Shown here: one piece after another, positions 33,241 to 45,410 of the stretch
Position numbering within the stretch: the stretch's first letter is position 1
Layout: every line of letters begins with the position of its first letter
Origin: Tausonia pullulans
Lineage: Eukaryota > Basidiomycota > Tremellomycetes > Cystofilobasidiales > Mrakiaceae
Length of the DNA stretch: 64,000 nucleotides
NCBI GenBank assembly: GCA_951802195.1
Contig: OX637623.1
Location: forward strand, 868,001 to 932,000
Direction of reading: 5' to 3'
Notes under the pieces: model-generated
Told to the model about the DNA's origin: nothing
What the model saw: only the letters and a program-made list of their open reading frames with translations
Databases searched by the model: none
Made by a program: the position numbers and the translations under genes

Positions 33241-33421
33241 AAGGAGATGTTCAATTATCTAGTTTCCCGGTCTCGCTTACCTTCTCCTTTCTCCCATCAC
33301 GATCCCATGTGTTCTCTTCTCTCTTCTCCCTCGCCAAGCAAAGAGGCATCGTATCGTATCGCATCCAGCCCATTCATCCTCCTCCACTCACTACCAACCA
33401 ACCCTCCTCCTCGCTCGTCGC

Positions 33422-36400
33422 TCACGGGCCACTACCGGTTCGCTCCGACTTGAACCGACTCACCCTCTTCGGCTTCCTGTCCCCCGGCTCCACAGGGGCG
33501 GAAGGGGCGACCGACGGAATGATGGGCGCCACGCGCTCGACTGCCTCACCTACGAGCGACTGGGTCGCTGGCGGCGGCGGAGGCAGCGGGGTCGTCGCTG
33601 CCGGAGCCGGAGCAGGAGCCGGAGCAGGGGCAGAAGCAGGAGCAATGACGCCGGCAGCGGCAGCGGCAGCGGCGTCCTCCTTGCGTTGCTTGAAACGCGA
33701 GACCTTGGCGGGCTGGGCGGCCGTGGGCGCTGGCGGTGGAGGTGGGTCAGACGGCGAGTCGACGAGGGCGACGGTGGACGCCAAAGCAGGGGCGCCGCCG
33801 GCGGCTGCCTGCACAATGGGCGCCACGACGTCTTGGCCGTTGGGGGGGCCAGGCCGGGCGAGGGCGGGCGTGGGAAGGCCGGGCTTCGGCTGCTCGAACG
33901 GATGAGGGGCAAGCACCTTGGGCTTGAGCGCGTGGATGGAAGGCCAGCGACGACCGGGCTCGCGCTTGAGCAAGAGGAGCTCAATCTTGACGGACGAGAC
34001 GCGGAGCGACGAAAGCTCGGCAATGATCGGGGCATAGAGCGGGGAAAGGGCGATCTGTCGGCCGGAGGGGAGGAGGGAGAGGGTGATCTGTGGGGACGTG
34101 AGAAGGAGGGTCAGTCATAGCAGAGTAGTCGGACGAACGAGACTGAGGGGTCAACGGACAGAGTTCTCCTCAAAGCTCGCTTGGACGTCCGACTCAGTGA
34201 GACCCTTTTCAAAGACCGAGACGGTGACAGTCCTGGGGAGGAGAATGGTCAGGCACCGCGCAACACGGGACAGCGAAGAACCAGCAGAGCAACCTACTTC
34301 TCGTTCTGGTAGAAATCCATCCTCGTTTCAGGTGCCTTCTTCACGGCGTTCTCGACCGCCGGCTTGGCCGCCTTGTTCGAGACTGGTGCACTCTTAAGGA
34401 CATCCTCCCCGCCTTCAACGAGGTCCTCCTCTTTGACGACGACGCCGCCAACCATGCCCCAAAGCAGGGCCTCCTTGCCGGCTTCAACAAGCTCATCTTC
34501 CTCGCTCTGGTCCCCGTCGTCGTTCTCGTCGTCGGTGTCGTCGTCATCCTCGTTCCCAGCCGATCCGCCGACAACGAGCTTGCCGTTCTCGAGCTTGCCG
34601 ATCCGGATCGCATCCTTCAGCGCACCACGAGCCGACCCACCCGTTACGAGCGTTGGCAGGGGGACCCCCGCTGGCGGTAGAAGGCTCTCCCTGAACCGGC
34701 TCGCTCCACCAGTCGAAGCTGAGCTCGAGGCAGACGACCTGCCCGGAATCTCCAAGATCTGCGCATCAAGCGACTGCGAGACCGTCGCATTGAGCGGTAC
34801 AAACTCGCTTTCGTCCTCCCCGCCCGACATGCCCGCTTGAGAGGCGAGCGCCTCGAACCCGCCTCGGGACTGGAGGACGCCCTTGAGACGGTAGTACTCG
34901 ACAGCAGCTTCGCGGAGCTGCATCTTTTCGTCCATACCGAAGGAACCGTCGCCTGTGAGGTCCCGAGGCACGCCATCGCCGTCGTCCTCCTCGGAGAGGT
35001 CCGAATAGATGATGCTGTCCGAGTCATTGTCGTCATCATCACTCGCCGAGACCTTCTCGGCCGCTTCGGACTTAGTCTCGGAGGGCGATGAAGCGAGGGT
35101 AACAGGAGCAAGAGCCGAACCTGCCGTCGAAGGCTCCGGTGCGGGCGACGGCGGAGTCCTCCTCGAAGCGCTCGATTCCCTCGCGCCACTTCCGACCTGA
35201 AAGCGCCCGTTCTTCGAAGGCGGCATCGGCGGCGCCGGCGGTCGCTCGATTACGAGGCCCTTCAACGGTGGGCCTGCCGGCGCCGTAGCGTGAGAACGCT
35301 TGGAGCTCTTGCCGTCGGCCACCTCTTCCTCCGCCGAAATCGTCTTGGTCGGCTGGGTCGAGGTGCTCTCGGCTGGCGGAGACGTCGAGGCCTCAGACGA
35401 AGAAGAAGGGACAATGATCTCGGACGAGACAAACTCCTTGACGTGGTCCGTTCCGGAGAAGGAGACCCGTTTTCTGCGGGAAGAAGTCGTCGTCGAGCCA
35501 ACAGTCGCCAAAGGACGAGCACGACTCTTGCCCTTGTCCAGGCCGGCCTTGGCCATGTCGTCGTTGCCCTCCTCCTCTTCCTCCTCCTCCTCCTCCTCCT
35601 CCTCCTCTTCCTCCTCGATAGCGACCTCATCCTCCTCCTCTTCAACCTCAGCCGTCGCTTTGCCCTTGGTCGCCTTCTTCGCCGGCTCCAAGAGCTCCAT
35701 TGCCTCCTCCCGTTCCAACTCCTCCTCCTCCGCCTCAAGCACCGCAAACAATCGATCTCGCTCAGCCTTCCGCTCGGCCTCGGTAGTCGATGAACCATCC
35801 CCTCGAGGGAGAGGTGGAGGGAGCGGGATCGCCCGTGGGGCGGCGGGGTCGTCGCTCGCTGAGGCGGGGATTTGGATCCGGGAGATCGGAAGGCCGTCTT
35901 CCGAGAGGATCTGGAGTGTGAGAGAGGAGAGGCGGATGAGCAATAGGCTCGCATATGAGACGAAGAGAGAGAGAGCGGGCAAGACGCACCTCGTTCATCA
36001 TGTTGACGGGGACGTGCTCCTCCTTTTTCTTCTCTGTGCTTCCAGCCGCCTTTGCCTTTTCTGCCTCTTCCTCCTGTTCCTCCTCCTTCTCAGCCTTCTC
36101 CATCGCCTTCCTAACCCTCGCCCTTATCGCCTTGTCATCTCCCTCCGCCCGCTCCACGGGCGCCGGTGCCGGCGGCGGAGGTCGAACCGTCTCCACCGCC
36201 TCCGGCGCCGATGCACGCTCGACGATCTCCGCCAACGGCAATTTTGTCATCTCGTCCATCACAGGGTTCCCGCCTGTCCCGACTATCGGACGGACGGTGC
36301 CTCTGAGTGGCTGCTGCTGCCCCTCCTCCTCCCTCTCCTCCGCGATGGCCGAGGGGGCGGTAGATTGTGTTGACTTCCCCTTGTCGGCATCGTGTTCCTC

Positions 36401-37415
36401 CTCGCCCTCTTCTTGCTCAGCAGCCTCCAGAACCCTCTGGATCCTCGCCTGCCGGGCCTTTTCCGACTCTGTCTTCGAACTGCTGCCTCCGCCGATGGGC
36501 ATCGGCGCTGGCGCTGGTCGCGCTGCCGCATTCGACGCAGCCGACGACTCGGGCTCAACGATCTCATGCAGAGCAAGCGACGTATCCGGATCGAGAAGCG
36601 CCGAACCGGTCTCGGAGAGGAGGGGGCGGGCGATGCCCTTGGGTGCTGCTGCGGAAGACGAGGATGGGAGGGGCATTGTTCGAGGGGTGGTGAGACCGGG
36701 AGTTCCAGGGGAGAGGATCGGTTGTCGGGAGGGGGTGCTGCTTCCGGCGGGTTCGAGGGCGAGGAGCTGGAGCTGGAGAATGTGGGATTTGATGGCTGAA
36801 TGAGAAAGAAAAAAGAAAAAAAGAGTTGATCTTCAGCTCACACAGAAGGGGGCCAAGGGAAGGAGGATGCGAAGTCTGTCGATGGGCGCGCGTCCACTCA
36901 AGTCGCGTCGTCCTATCTCTCGTTCCTACGCGTCCGCTTGACCGACCGTCCAGCGTGACTCGGCAGAAGCGAGAGGCGACGAGTGATCCTTGCCCATAGC
37001 AGAAGCAAAAGGCTCCAATGACCTCCTCTCCCTCCCGTTTTTCCCTACTCGGTGAATGCAAGCAAACGAGAGAGTCAACGCGAACGCACCTTCAACTTTC
37101 CTCCCAACGAACGCGCCCGCCTGCTTCGCCGTCATCTCAGCCCACCACCCATCCCCAAGGTGGACCCTCAGGTCGTTCGTATGGACTATCTCGCCCTTGA
37201 CTATAAGCGGCGCTCAAACGTCAGTTGCCTTCAAGGGTACTGCCCAAGGAGGTGAAGGCGGACGCACTGAACACGCGGCTCGACCCAGGGAGGAGCGGGA
37301 CTTGTTCCGTCGGCCAGCGAGTCCGGTCAGGGAGGGCGTGGATGCGGGAATGGAGGGCGAGAAGGGAGGCGAGCTCGCCCTCGAGGTGGGGGAGCTGCTG
37401 GAGGGTGTGTGCCAT
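33422..37415 (-). CDS. URI/Bud27 prefoldin-like protein with an internal CS domain
   Basis: The N-terminus (from 37415) is a prefoldin-alpha-like region as in URI1/Bud27: a helix, then IKGEIVHTNDLRVHLGDGWW and AEMTAKQAGAFVGRKVE. Long disordered Pro/Ser/Glu parts follow, with repeated Bud27-type segments (GIARPLLSETGSALLD, NPVMDEMTKLPLAEIVE) and a glutamate run (about 35570-35620). A single open exon (about 34297-35960) then leads into a CS fold of SGT1/p23 type: RMDFYQNEK, TVTVSVFEKGLTESDVQASF, ITLSLLPSGRQIALS, LYAPIIAELSSLRVSSVKIE and LLLKREPGRRWPSI. The C-terminus carries two SRFK motifs (KVSRFKQRKED, RVSRFKSERTG), typical of URI C-termini. URI acts with the R2TP/prefoldin-like co-chaperone in RNA polymerase assembly. 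The CS domain is unexpected for this family as I know it. The gene is convergent with phosphoglucomutase (181 bases apart). Confidence 0.75.
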
Positions 37416-38350
37416 TGTAAGGGGAGGGCCGGATTGTCGTGGTGATGGGATGGGTCACGCGTTCGCAGGAGGGAAAGCAGGAGCAGGTGGTGTGAGAGAC
37501 AAAATCAAGGGAGACCTGTCTGTGTTGGTGGCTGGTCGTCGAAGAAGATAGACAGGTTGACTAAAACGAGGAACAAATCCGAGAGGGAGGTGGAGGCGGG
37601 GCATGGACCTTCGGGCTGCTCTGCATCCTGTCGACAGCAGTGGTCGGTCTTTCTTTCTCTTCACCAAATCGCCGCGAGATCGTCGGCTTATCATCCGGCG
37701 GAAAGAGACCACGAGAGAAGGGAGAGGCAAAGTACGGGCAAGGAAGCCCGGATCGGGGGAAGAGGAGGCGGCCGTTGTGCGGACCAGGCCGGAGAAGGTC
37801 GGTCAAACCTCGTAGTCGACGCGCGGCCTTGGATTCTGCCCGTCGCTTGGCATCCTTCGAGGGAGCATGAAGAGGAGGCGAGCGGACAAGGGCGCCAGAG
37901 GGAGGAGCTTTCCCCGGCTCGCTTCCCTCCTGGTCGACGGCGGGCGGGGTGCTTGTCTGGCCGTCGATCTGAAACGCGTGGGCTGGAATTACTCAGGGGC
38001 AGCAGCCGCCCGAGCGCCCCGAGCGCCGCCTCTGCCCGCCATCCTCTCTCCTCTCTCACGCACACCCCCTCATTCCCTTTCTTGTGTTTGAGCTCCCTTC
38101 CTCACGACCATCACCCCTACGGCCCTGACGACGAGACCCCAGAGTCCTGGCCTGGATCAGCTCCCTTTCCCTCACTTGCAGTACCCACCACCCACCACCT
38201 CCGTCCCTTCCCCTTACCCTCCCTTTCTCTCCTCCCTCCTTCCCTTGACGCACGCATATCCTCTTTCCTCCCCCACCCTCTGCCCTGGTCGTCTCCTCCC
38301 CCCTCCCCCCTTCTCCTCCGTCTCGCTCCCTTTCTTCCTCCCACCGCGCC
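37416..38350. promoter_or_regulatory. Divergent upstream region of URI-like gene and MAP kinase B
   Basis: This is 0.93 kb between two divergent ATGs. The 300 bases before 38351 are strongly CT-rich, a usual basidiomycete leader. Open frames here are low complexity; no gene is seen. Confidence 0.5.
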
Positions 38351-40618
<2,268 letters not shown>

Positions 40619-41041
40619 GCGCAGTCACTCTCCTCCTCTTTTTCCTTGTGGGCGCAGCAATTGCGCTTTTTTTTCCCAACCTCCTCACAAACCAGGATTA
40701 TATACTTTTCCTCGGACAAAGATGTCTACCTCTGCCCGTAGATCGGGTCCGGTAGCTTCTTCCTTCCCTCCCCTCCTCCCCACCCCTCCCTGTAGCTGCC
40801 CCTCACGACTGCTTTGCATATGTCTCTCCCTTTCTCTCTCGCTCGTTTGCATTCCTTCCCTTTTTCTCTGGGTTTTCTCTATCCCTTCAGCTCTCTCTGT
40901 CTCTCTCTTCCTCTCTCTCGGGCCTACAGTTCGCTTCTCTGTTTCATTGCATCTGTCTCGTTTGCCTTCTCTCATGTCTCTTTTTTCCCTGGGCTTTCCC
41001 TCTCCCCTCTCTCTGCCCATGAAAAAAAAATGAGATCCTTC
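40619..41041. other. Convergent 3' region
   Basis: This lies between the stops of MAP kinase B and the cis-prenyltransferase. It is CT-rich (CTCTCT and CCTTTC runs). No gene is seen. Confidence 0.5.
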
Positions 41042-42257
41042 TCAACTCGTTCTCACCTTCTCCGTCGCCCGTGCCTTCGCCGACCGACCCATCCTCCTCC
41101 AACGATCCCACCAAACCTCCCTCTGCCAGCTCAACAGCACCCGCGCCATCTCCCTCGTCCCAAACTCCGGCCAGAAGGTGTCGACGAAATAGACTCTTGG
41201 GCCTCCCTCTCCTCCGCTCGCCCCTCCGCCGCCGCCGATGGTGAGCATATCCGCCGCTTCTGGCCACGAGGCCTGCCAGAGGAAGAAGTCGGACAGGCGA
41301 CGGACGCCCGAGGTTCTGATGAGAAGGGAGAGAGGCGGCGAGGAAGCGAGGGTTGTGGGAAGTTGGGAGCCGAGAAGGGACGGGGTGATGAGGCTAGGCA
41401 ATGTTTGGGGGAGGGAGGGATTGGATTCAGCGAGGGAAGAAGGCGCGCGCACAAGAATGAGGAGAGAATGGATAGGACTCACGCAGGCTCTTCACCGTGC
41501 ACCTCAACGGTCGTCTTGATAGCTGTCGTCATCTCGTCTCGGGAGGTATACGGCAAGCAGACGTTGAGGATGGCTCTGAAGCGCGAGATGAAGGCGGCGG
41601 CGGCGAGGGCGAAAGACAGACAGGTCAATCACGCGCTTCAGGTCGGGGTGTTGCATGGGAACGAGAACGCGACAAACCGTTTATGGTGCCTCGTCAGGTC
41701 CTCCATCTCCCGACAGCTCTTTTGTACATCTTCTGGGAGCAAACCAACTTGGCCGATCAAGTTAACGCGGACGTCATACCGCTCCAGTAGCTCTCTGCAC
41801 GTGGCACGTCGAGGCAGCGTCAGTTACGTCGACGCGTCTTGCCCACTCGCCCGGTTCGTTCATCACGACGCACCCCTTGTCAGCGAGCTCCCGGAACCGC
41901 CCCCGCATCATGTCCATCAAAGCGTCGATCTCATCCTGTGGCCTCGAGAAGTTCTCGATGGAGAAAGCGTATACGCTCACGCACTCGATGTTGAGCCTCA
42001 AGCAAGTCTCGAGGACCTGTCGTTGTCGGCCCCTCGTCAGCCCACGCCCAACACCTTCACACCCTCTCCCTCTCGACCGGACTCACCGTCCGCAGGCTCT
42101 CAAACCCCCGTAAATGCCCCTCGACAACCCTCTGCCCTCGCAGGCGCGCAAACCGGCGGTTGCCGTCCATGACGAACGCGACGTGTCGTGGGACAGGGCC
42201 AAGCGCGAGAAGCCGGAGGAGGAGCCGGGTGAGGCAATTAAATAGGAAGGCCCACAT
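41042..42257 (-). CDS. RER2: cis-Prenyltransferase (dehydrodolichyl diphosphate synthase)
   Basis: The enzyme elongates farnesyl diphosphate to the long polyprenyl diphosphate used for dolichol; it is associated with the ER membrane. The start at 42257 gives [20 protein letters not shown], a hydrophobic N-terminal helix. The catalytic motif is [16 protein letters not shown] (Asp-Gly-Asn), followed by [12 protein letters not shown]. Next come [20 protein letters not shown], then [15 protein letters not shown] and [20 protein letters not shown] near the C-terminus, all in the family order. There is a Gly-rich insertion ([12 protein letters not shown]) before the last motif. The presence of the DGN motif argues for the catalytic (Rer2/Srt1) rather than the Nus1 subunit. 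The symbol is a family-level assignment. Confidence 0.85.
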
Positions 42258-42865
42258 GATGGGGCGAGTGGGCGCGTTGAGGATTGTGCTGGTTGGAGAT
42301 GGGAAGGGGAGAGACAGGCCGTTCAAAGAGAGGGACGGGGAATGAGGGAAGCACGGGCCGCTGATCGGTGGGGAAGAGAGAGGCTCAAGTGCTACGAGTC
42401 TCCTCATTTCGCTACCTTGCAAGCGAGCGCTTCTCACCAGAGGATGACTTGAGTTGCAGACAGACAGGGAATGAGTTCCTTGGCGTTGATGAAGGTGTGC
42501 CTAGAGCTGCGAAGAAAAAAGGATTGCGCGTCCCCTTGCTGTTCTTCCTCGCCCTCTTTTCTAGTCGTTGCTTTACCACTGCGGGCCGTCGCTGTTCGCA
42601 GCATCACACATTGAGCGAGCTATCCAGCAACTTCTGAGCGCATCTGCTCCGTATCCCTGTCTTCGAGTGCACCGGCCAATGCTGACACTCTTCTACTTCT
42701 CGCATGGCCTGCCTGAACCGCGAGACTCCGCTCTTTCTGCAAGGGCATGATGGCGGAGGAAAGCTGTGGGTTGCCCTTTGAGGTGCTACTGCATGTTTAT
42801 CATACTCTCCTTTCGCCCAGATCGATTCAGCGCGCAGGTGCTCGCTCGACATTGCCCGTTTCTCC
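42258..42865. other. Intergenic region, no gene recognised
   Basis: This is 0.6 kb between the start of the cis-prenyltransferase and the 3' end of the hydrolase gene, both on the minus strand. It presumably holds the prenyltransferase promoter. Confidence 0.5.
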
Positions 42866-44499
42866 TCAAGCAGAAACCGCCTCCGGCTTTAACTTCGAGA
42901 CGAGGAACGCCAGCCCGGGGACGATTGAATCCGTCCACCACTCTTCGGCCCGGGAAGACCACGCGTTGCGCTCGTACATGTCGTATCTTGGAGGGGAAGA
43001 GCAGGCAAGTGAGCATCGTCCGCCAGGAGGAGAGGGTGGGACACCCACGAGTGATTGGCGCCCTTCGCCTCAGCAACGTGCGCCTCGACGCCCAACTCCT
43101 TGAGCTTCTCCGCGAACCGATGGCTCTGCGACGGCGCGACGACGTCGTCGGCATCTCCAGTGGCGAGGAACGTCGGTGGGAAGTTGCGGTCAGCGAGATG
43201 GTACGGCGAATACCGCTTGCGGGTCTCCTCATTAAGCGGGACGCCTTCGGGGAGCATTTGAGCGAATAGGCTGCCAGACATCATAGCCTGATGAGAAAAG
43301 AGAGAGAGAGATCAATCCTTGAGAACGCTTTGAAAGCTCAACTTGGTCGAGACTAACACTCCAGCCCCAAGCGTGGAGGCCAGTCATGCCAGTTTCGGGA
43401 ATAGGCCTGAGCAGAAGAGATGGAGACACAGTCAGCCTCGATGAGAAGCAACGAGCGGGGGATTGACGCGCATGTCAGGATTGTCGGTCGTGCCTGGCCC
43501 GGCAAGGAGCTCCCTGATCATCTGCTGCTCCGCCTCGGGCCGGGCCATGATAGCTTTGTTGCAGGCCTCACGCCCCTTAGAATCTGTGGCGATCTGGTCA
43601 AATAGGCCGTAGACGAGGAAGCAAGCCTTCATTGGAGGATGGAAGTGACCCTAAGGAAGAGACAACAAATAGAACCGGTCAAGGAGGATGCCCAGAGACA
43701 CGCCGAGGAGAAAGAGGGGCACACCATCATGGCCGACAGGTGACCTCCCGCCCTGAACAAAATGGCCCGACCAAGCGATCAGCAAGACGAAACTGAGCTG
43801 GATGTGAACGGCGACAACGTCGACTCACGAGTGACCGAAGACGGCCATATTGCTGCCATCGACCTTGCCCTTGCCGGCAATGACCTCGTTCATCTTTCCG
43901 CTTGTGATCCACTTGATGCTGTCAACACAGTCCTCGTATATGTCGTCGAGGTGATAGCTGATAAAAAATGGAGATTGGGGAGAGGGACAAGTCGAAGTGA
44001 AGCGGGCCGAGCACCGAGCGATCCTCGGATCAGCCCAAAACAAGTCGTATCGGCAAGGACTACGCTAGTTGACGTACTGGGGCAAGAGCCTGTACTCGAC
44101 GGAGACGCAGGCGATTCCTCGCTTGACAAGGTAGTTGACCTGGCTTGAGGCAATCCCGAGAGCACCTAGGAGGAATGGATGTGTCATCGCGTCAGACCTG
44201 CGTCTCTCCTCGTCTGATTCTCGCTTGACCGCCAGGAGACTTACCGTTGAATGTGAACCCTCCACCATGAATTATAAGAGCTGGATACCAAACTCCTTAG
44301 TCGCTTGTCCTTGCTAGTCCGAGCATAAGAAGAGGTACCAACCGACAGGCCATCCCTCGACTGGGGCGTCTCCCTCAGGCAGCCAAACGAAGGCGTGGCA
44401 GCCCTTCGTGACGAGCTCAGGGATGGACTTGAACTGGATCTTGAGGGTCGGGACGTCGTACGCGCCCAAGTACAGGTAGGCAGGTGTTCGCTCGGTCAT
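42866..44499 (-). CDS. Alpha/beta hydrolase (HSL-like esterase/lipase fold)
   Basis: The protein starts at 44499 (MTERTPAYLYLGAYDVPTLK). The oxyanion HGGG-type strand is at about 44250-44280 (IHGGGFTFNG) and is followed by IASSQVNYLVKRGIACVSVE and YRLLPQY. The nucleophile elbow is FGHS (about 43825), continued in the next exon as AGGHLSAMM. The acid residue is in FLATGDADDVVAPSQSH and the histidine is in AKGANHSW, completing a Ser-Asp-His triad. The C-terminus is DSIVPGLAFLVSKLKPEAVS. There is no signal peptide, so it is probably cytosolic. The substrate cannot be deduced; short-chain esters or xenobiotics are usual for this family. It neighbours tRNA-Asp, whose 5' end faces away. Confidence 0.8.
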
Positions 44500-44826
44500 G
44501 TTGGTCGTTGCTCGCTGTGAGAGGAAGCGATGGCTTGCTGTGTCACGCTGTCGGGCCGTTTCGACCCCGTCCGCCGACGGACAGGCTACGACACGGGCCA
44601 GCAACGTGCCGGCAATTCGCCGACGACCTGACGCGGGTCTGGCTGAAAATGGCTCTGACAGGTCCTCACACGAAGAATGCCGCAGTCACTTCGCCGTAGA
44701 AGGGCCACTTCAAATTGTTTGAGGGCGGGAGTTCCTCGCCTCATTCCTTCATCAACTCCCTACCAATAACTAATTGAGATAAATGAAGGTGGGTGAAGGT
44801 GGGTGAAGGGTTGAAAAACAAAAATC
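44500..44826. other. Hydrolase gene upstream region; no gene seen
   Basis: This lies between the hydrolase start and the tRNA terminator. A GGTGGGTGAA duplication is at about 44789-44808. Confidence 0.5.
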
Positions 44827-44921
44827 CTCTCTGGCGGGGAGTCGAACCCCGGTCTCCCGCGGACAACTGCATGTCATGCAAGATTGACAGGCGGACATCT
44901 TAGCCGTTGGACCACCAAAGA
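44827..44921 (-). tRNA. tRNA-Asp (GTC) with 23-base intron
   Basis: Read on the minus strand, the acceptor stem TCTTTGG pairs with CCAGAGA (one G-T pair). The A box is TGGTCCAACGG and the T arm is CGGGG-TTCGACT-CCCCG, which contains the B box. The anticodon stem TCCGC pairs with GCGGG. Removing 44862-44884 leaves the loop CTGTCAC with anticodon GTC. The loop through T arm closely matches animal and fission-yeast tRNA-Asp. The intron begins one base after the anticodon, the standard place. A run of T follows the gene on the minus strand (about 44820-44824), as expected for an RNA polymerase III terminator. Confidence 0.92.
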
Positions 44922-45000
44922 CAATATCTTTATTAGAAATATTGATGGGTTTCGGAGATCTAAACTGCTATATGTATAGCAAAAAGAAATTCCACCATCA

Positions 45001-45290
45001 ACCAACCACCATCCCGGTGGTTCGACCCCCCCTCTCACGGCGCCCATCACGCCGTCCGGCCAACCATCCCCGGTGGTTCGACCAACCCTCTTCCGGCCAA
45101 CCACCATCCCGGTGGTTCGACCCCCCCTCTCACGGCGCCCATCACGCCGTCCGGCCAACCATCCCCGGTGGTTCGACCAACCCTCTTCCGGCCAACCACC
45201 ATCCCGGTGGTTCGACCCCCCCTCTCACGGCGCCCATCACGCCGTCCGGCCAACCATCCCCAGTGGTTCGGCCAACCCTCTTCCCACGGC
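45001..45290. repeat. Three copies of a 95-bp tandem repeat
   Basis: The unit recurs with an exact 95-base period (the ATCCCGGTGG core begins at 45011, 45106 and 45201), and copies are almost identical. Each unit holds two GGTGGTTCGACC-type cores. CCACC-ATCCC-GGTGG can form a small hairpin, and GGTTCGACCCC fits the polymerase III B-box consensus GGTTCGANNC. A single diverged unit recurs at about 51165-51255 on the other side of the LINE. Confidence 0.9.
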
Positions 45291-45410
45291 GCCTCGCCCG
45301 ACGATCTCGCGCTCGGTCATGTCCGCTCTCCCTCTATCTAGCTACAACTCGCTATCTCTCATAGGGTTACCTCGTTCTCCACGTATAACTCATGACTTAA
45401 ATACAAAAAA
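45291..45410 (+). repeat. Tail block shared with the LINE 3' end (left copy)
   Basis: About 120 bases running from CACGGCGCCTCGCCCGAC to ATGACTTAAATACAAAAAAA are nearly identical to 51255-51378. Their last 90 bases match the LINE 3' end at about 51065-51150. The block ends in an A-rich tail, after which the LINE coding frame begins. Confidence 0.85.

Noticed and set aside
40814-42172. 452-codon plus-strand open frame
   Set aside because: It is antisense to the cis-prenyltransferase, which has all family motifs on the minus strand. The open frame has only low-complexity composition.
45001-45290. 95-bp tandem repeat as a CRISPR array
   Set aside because: There are no distinct spacers, the units abut directly and the host is a fungus.
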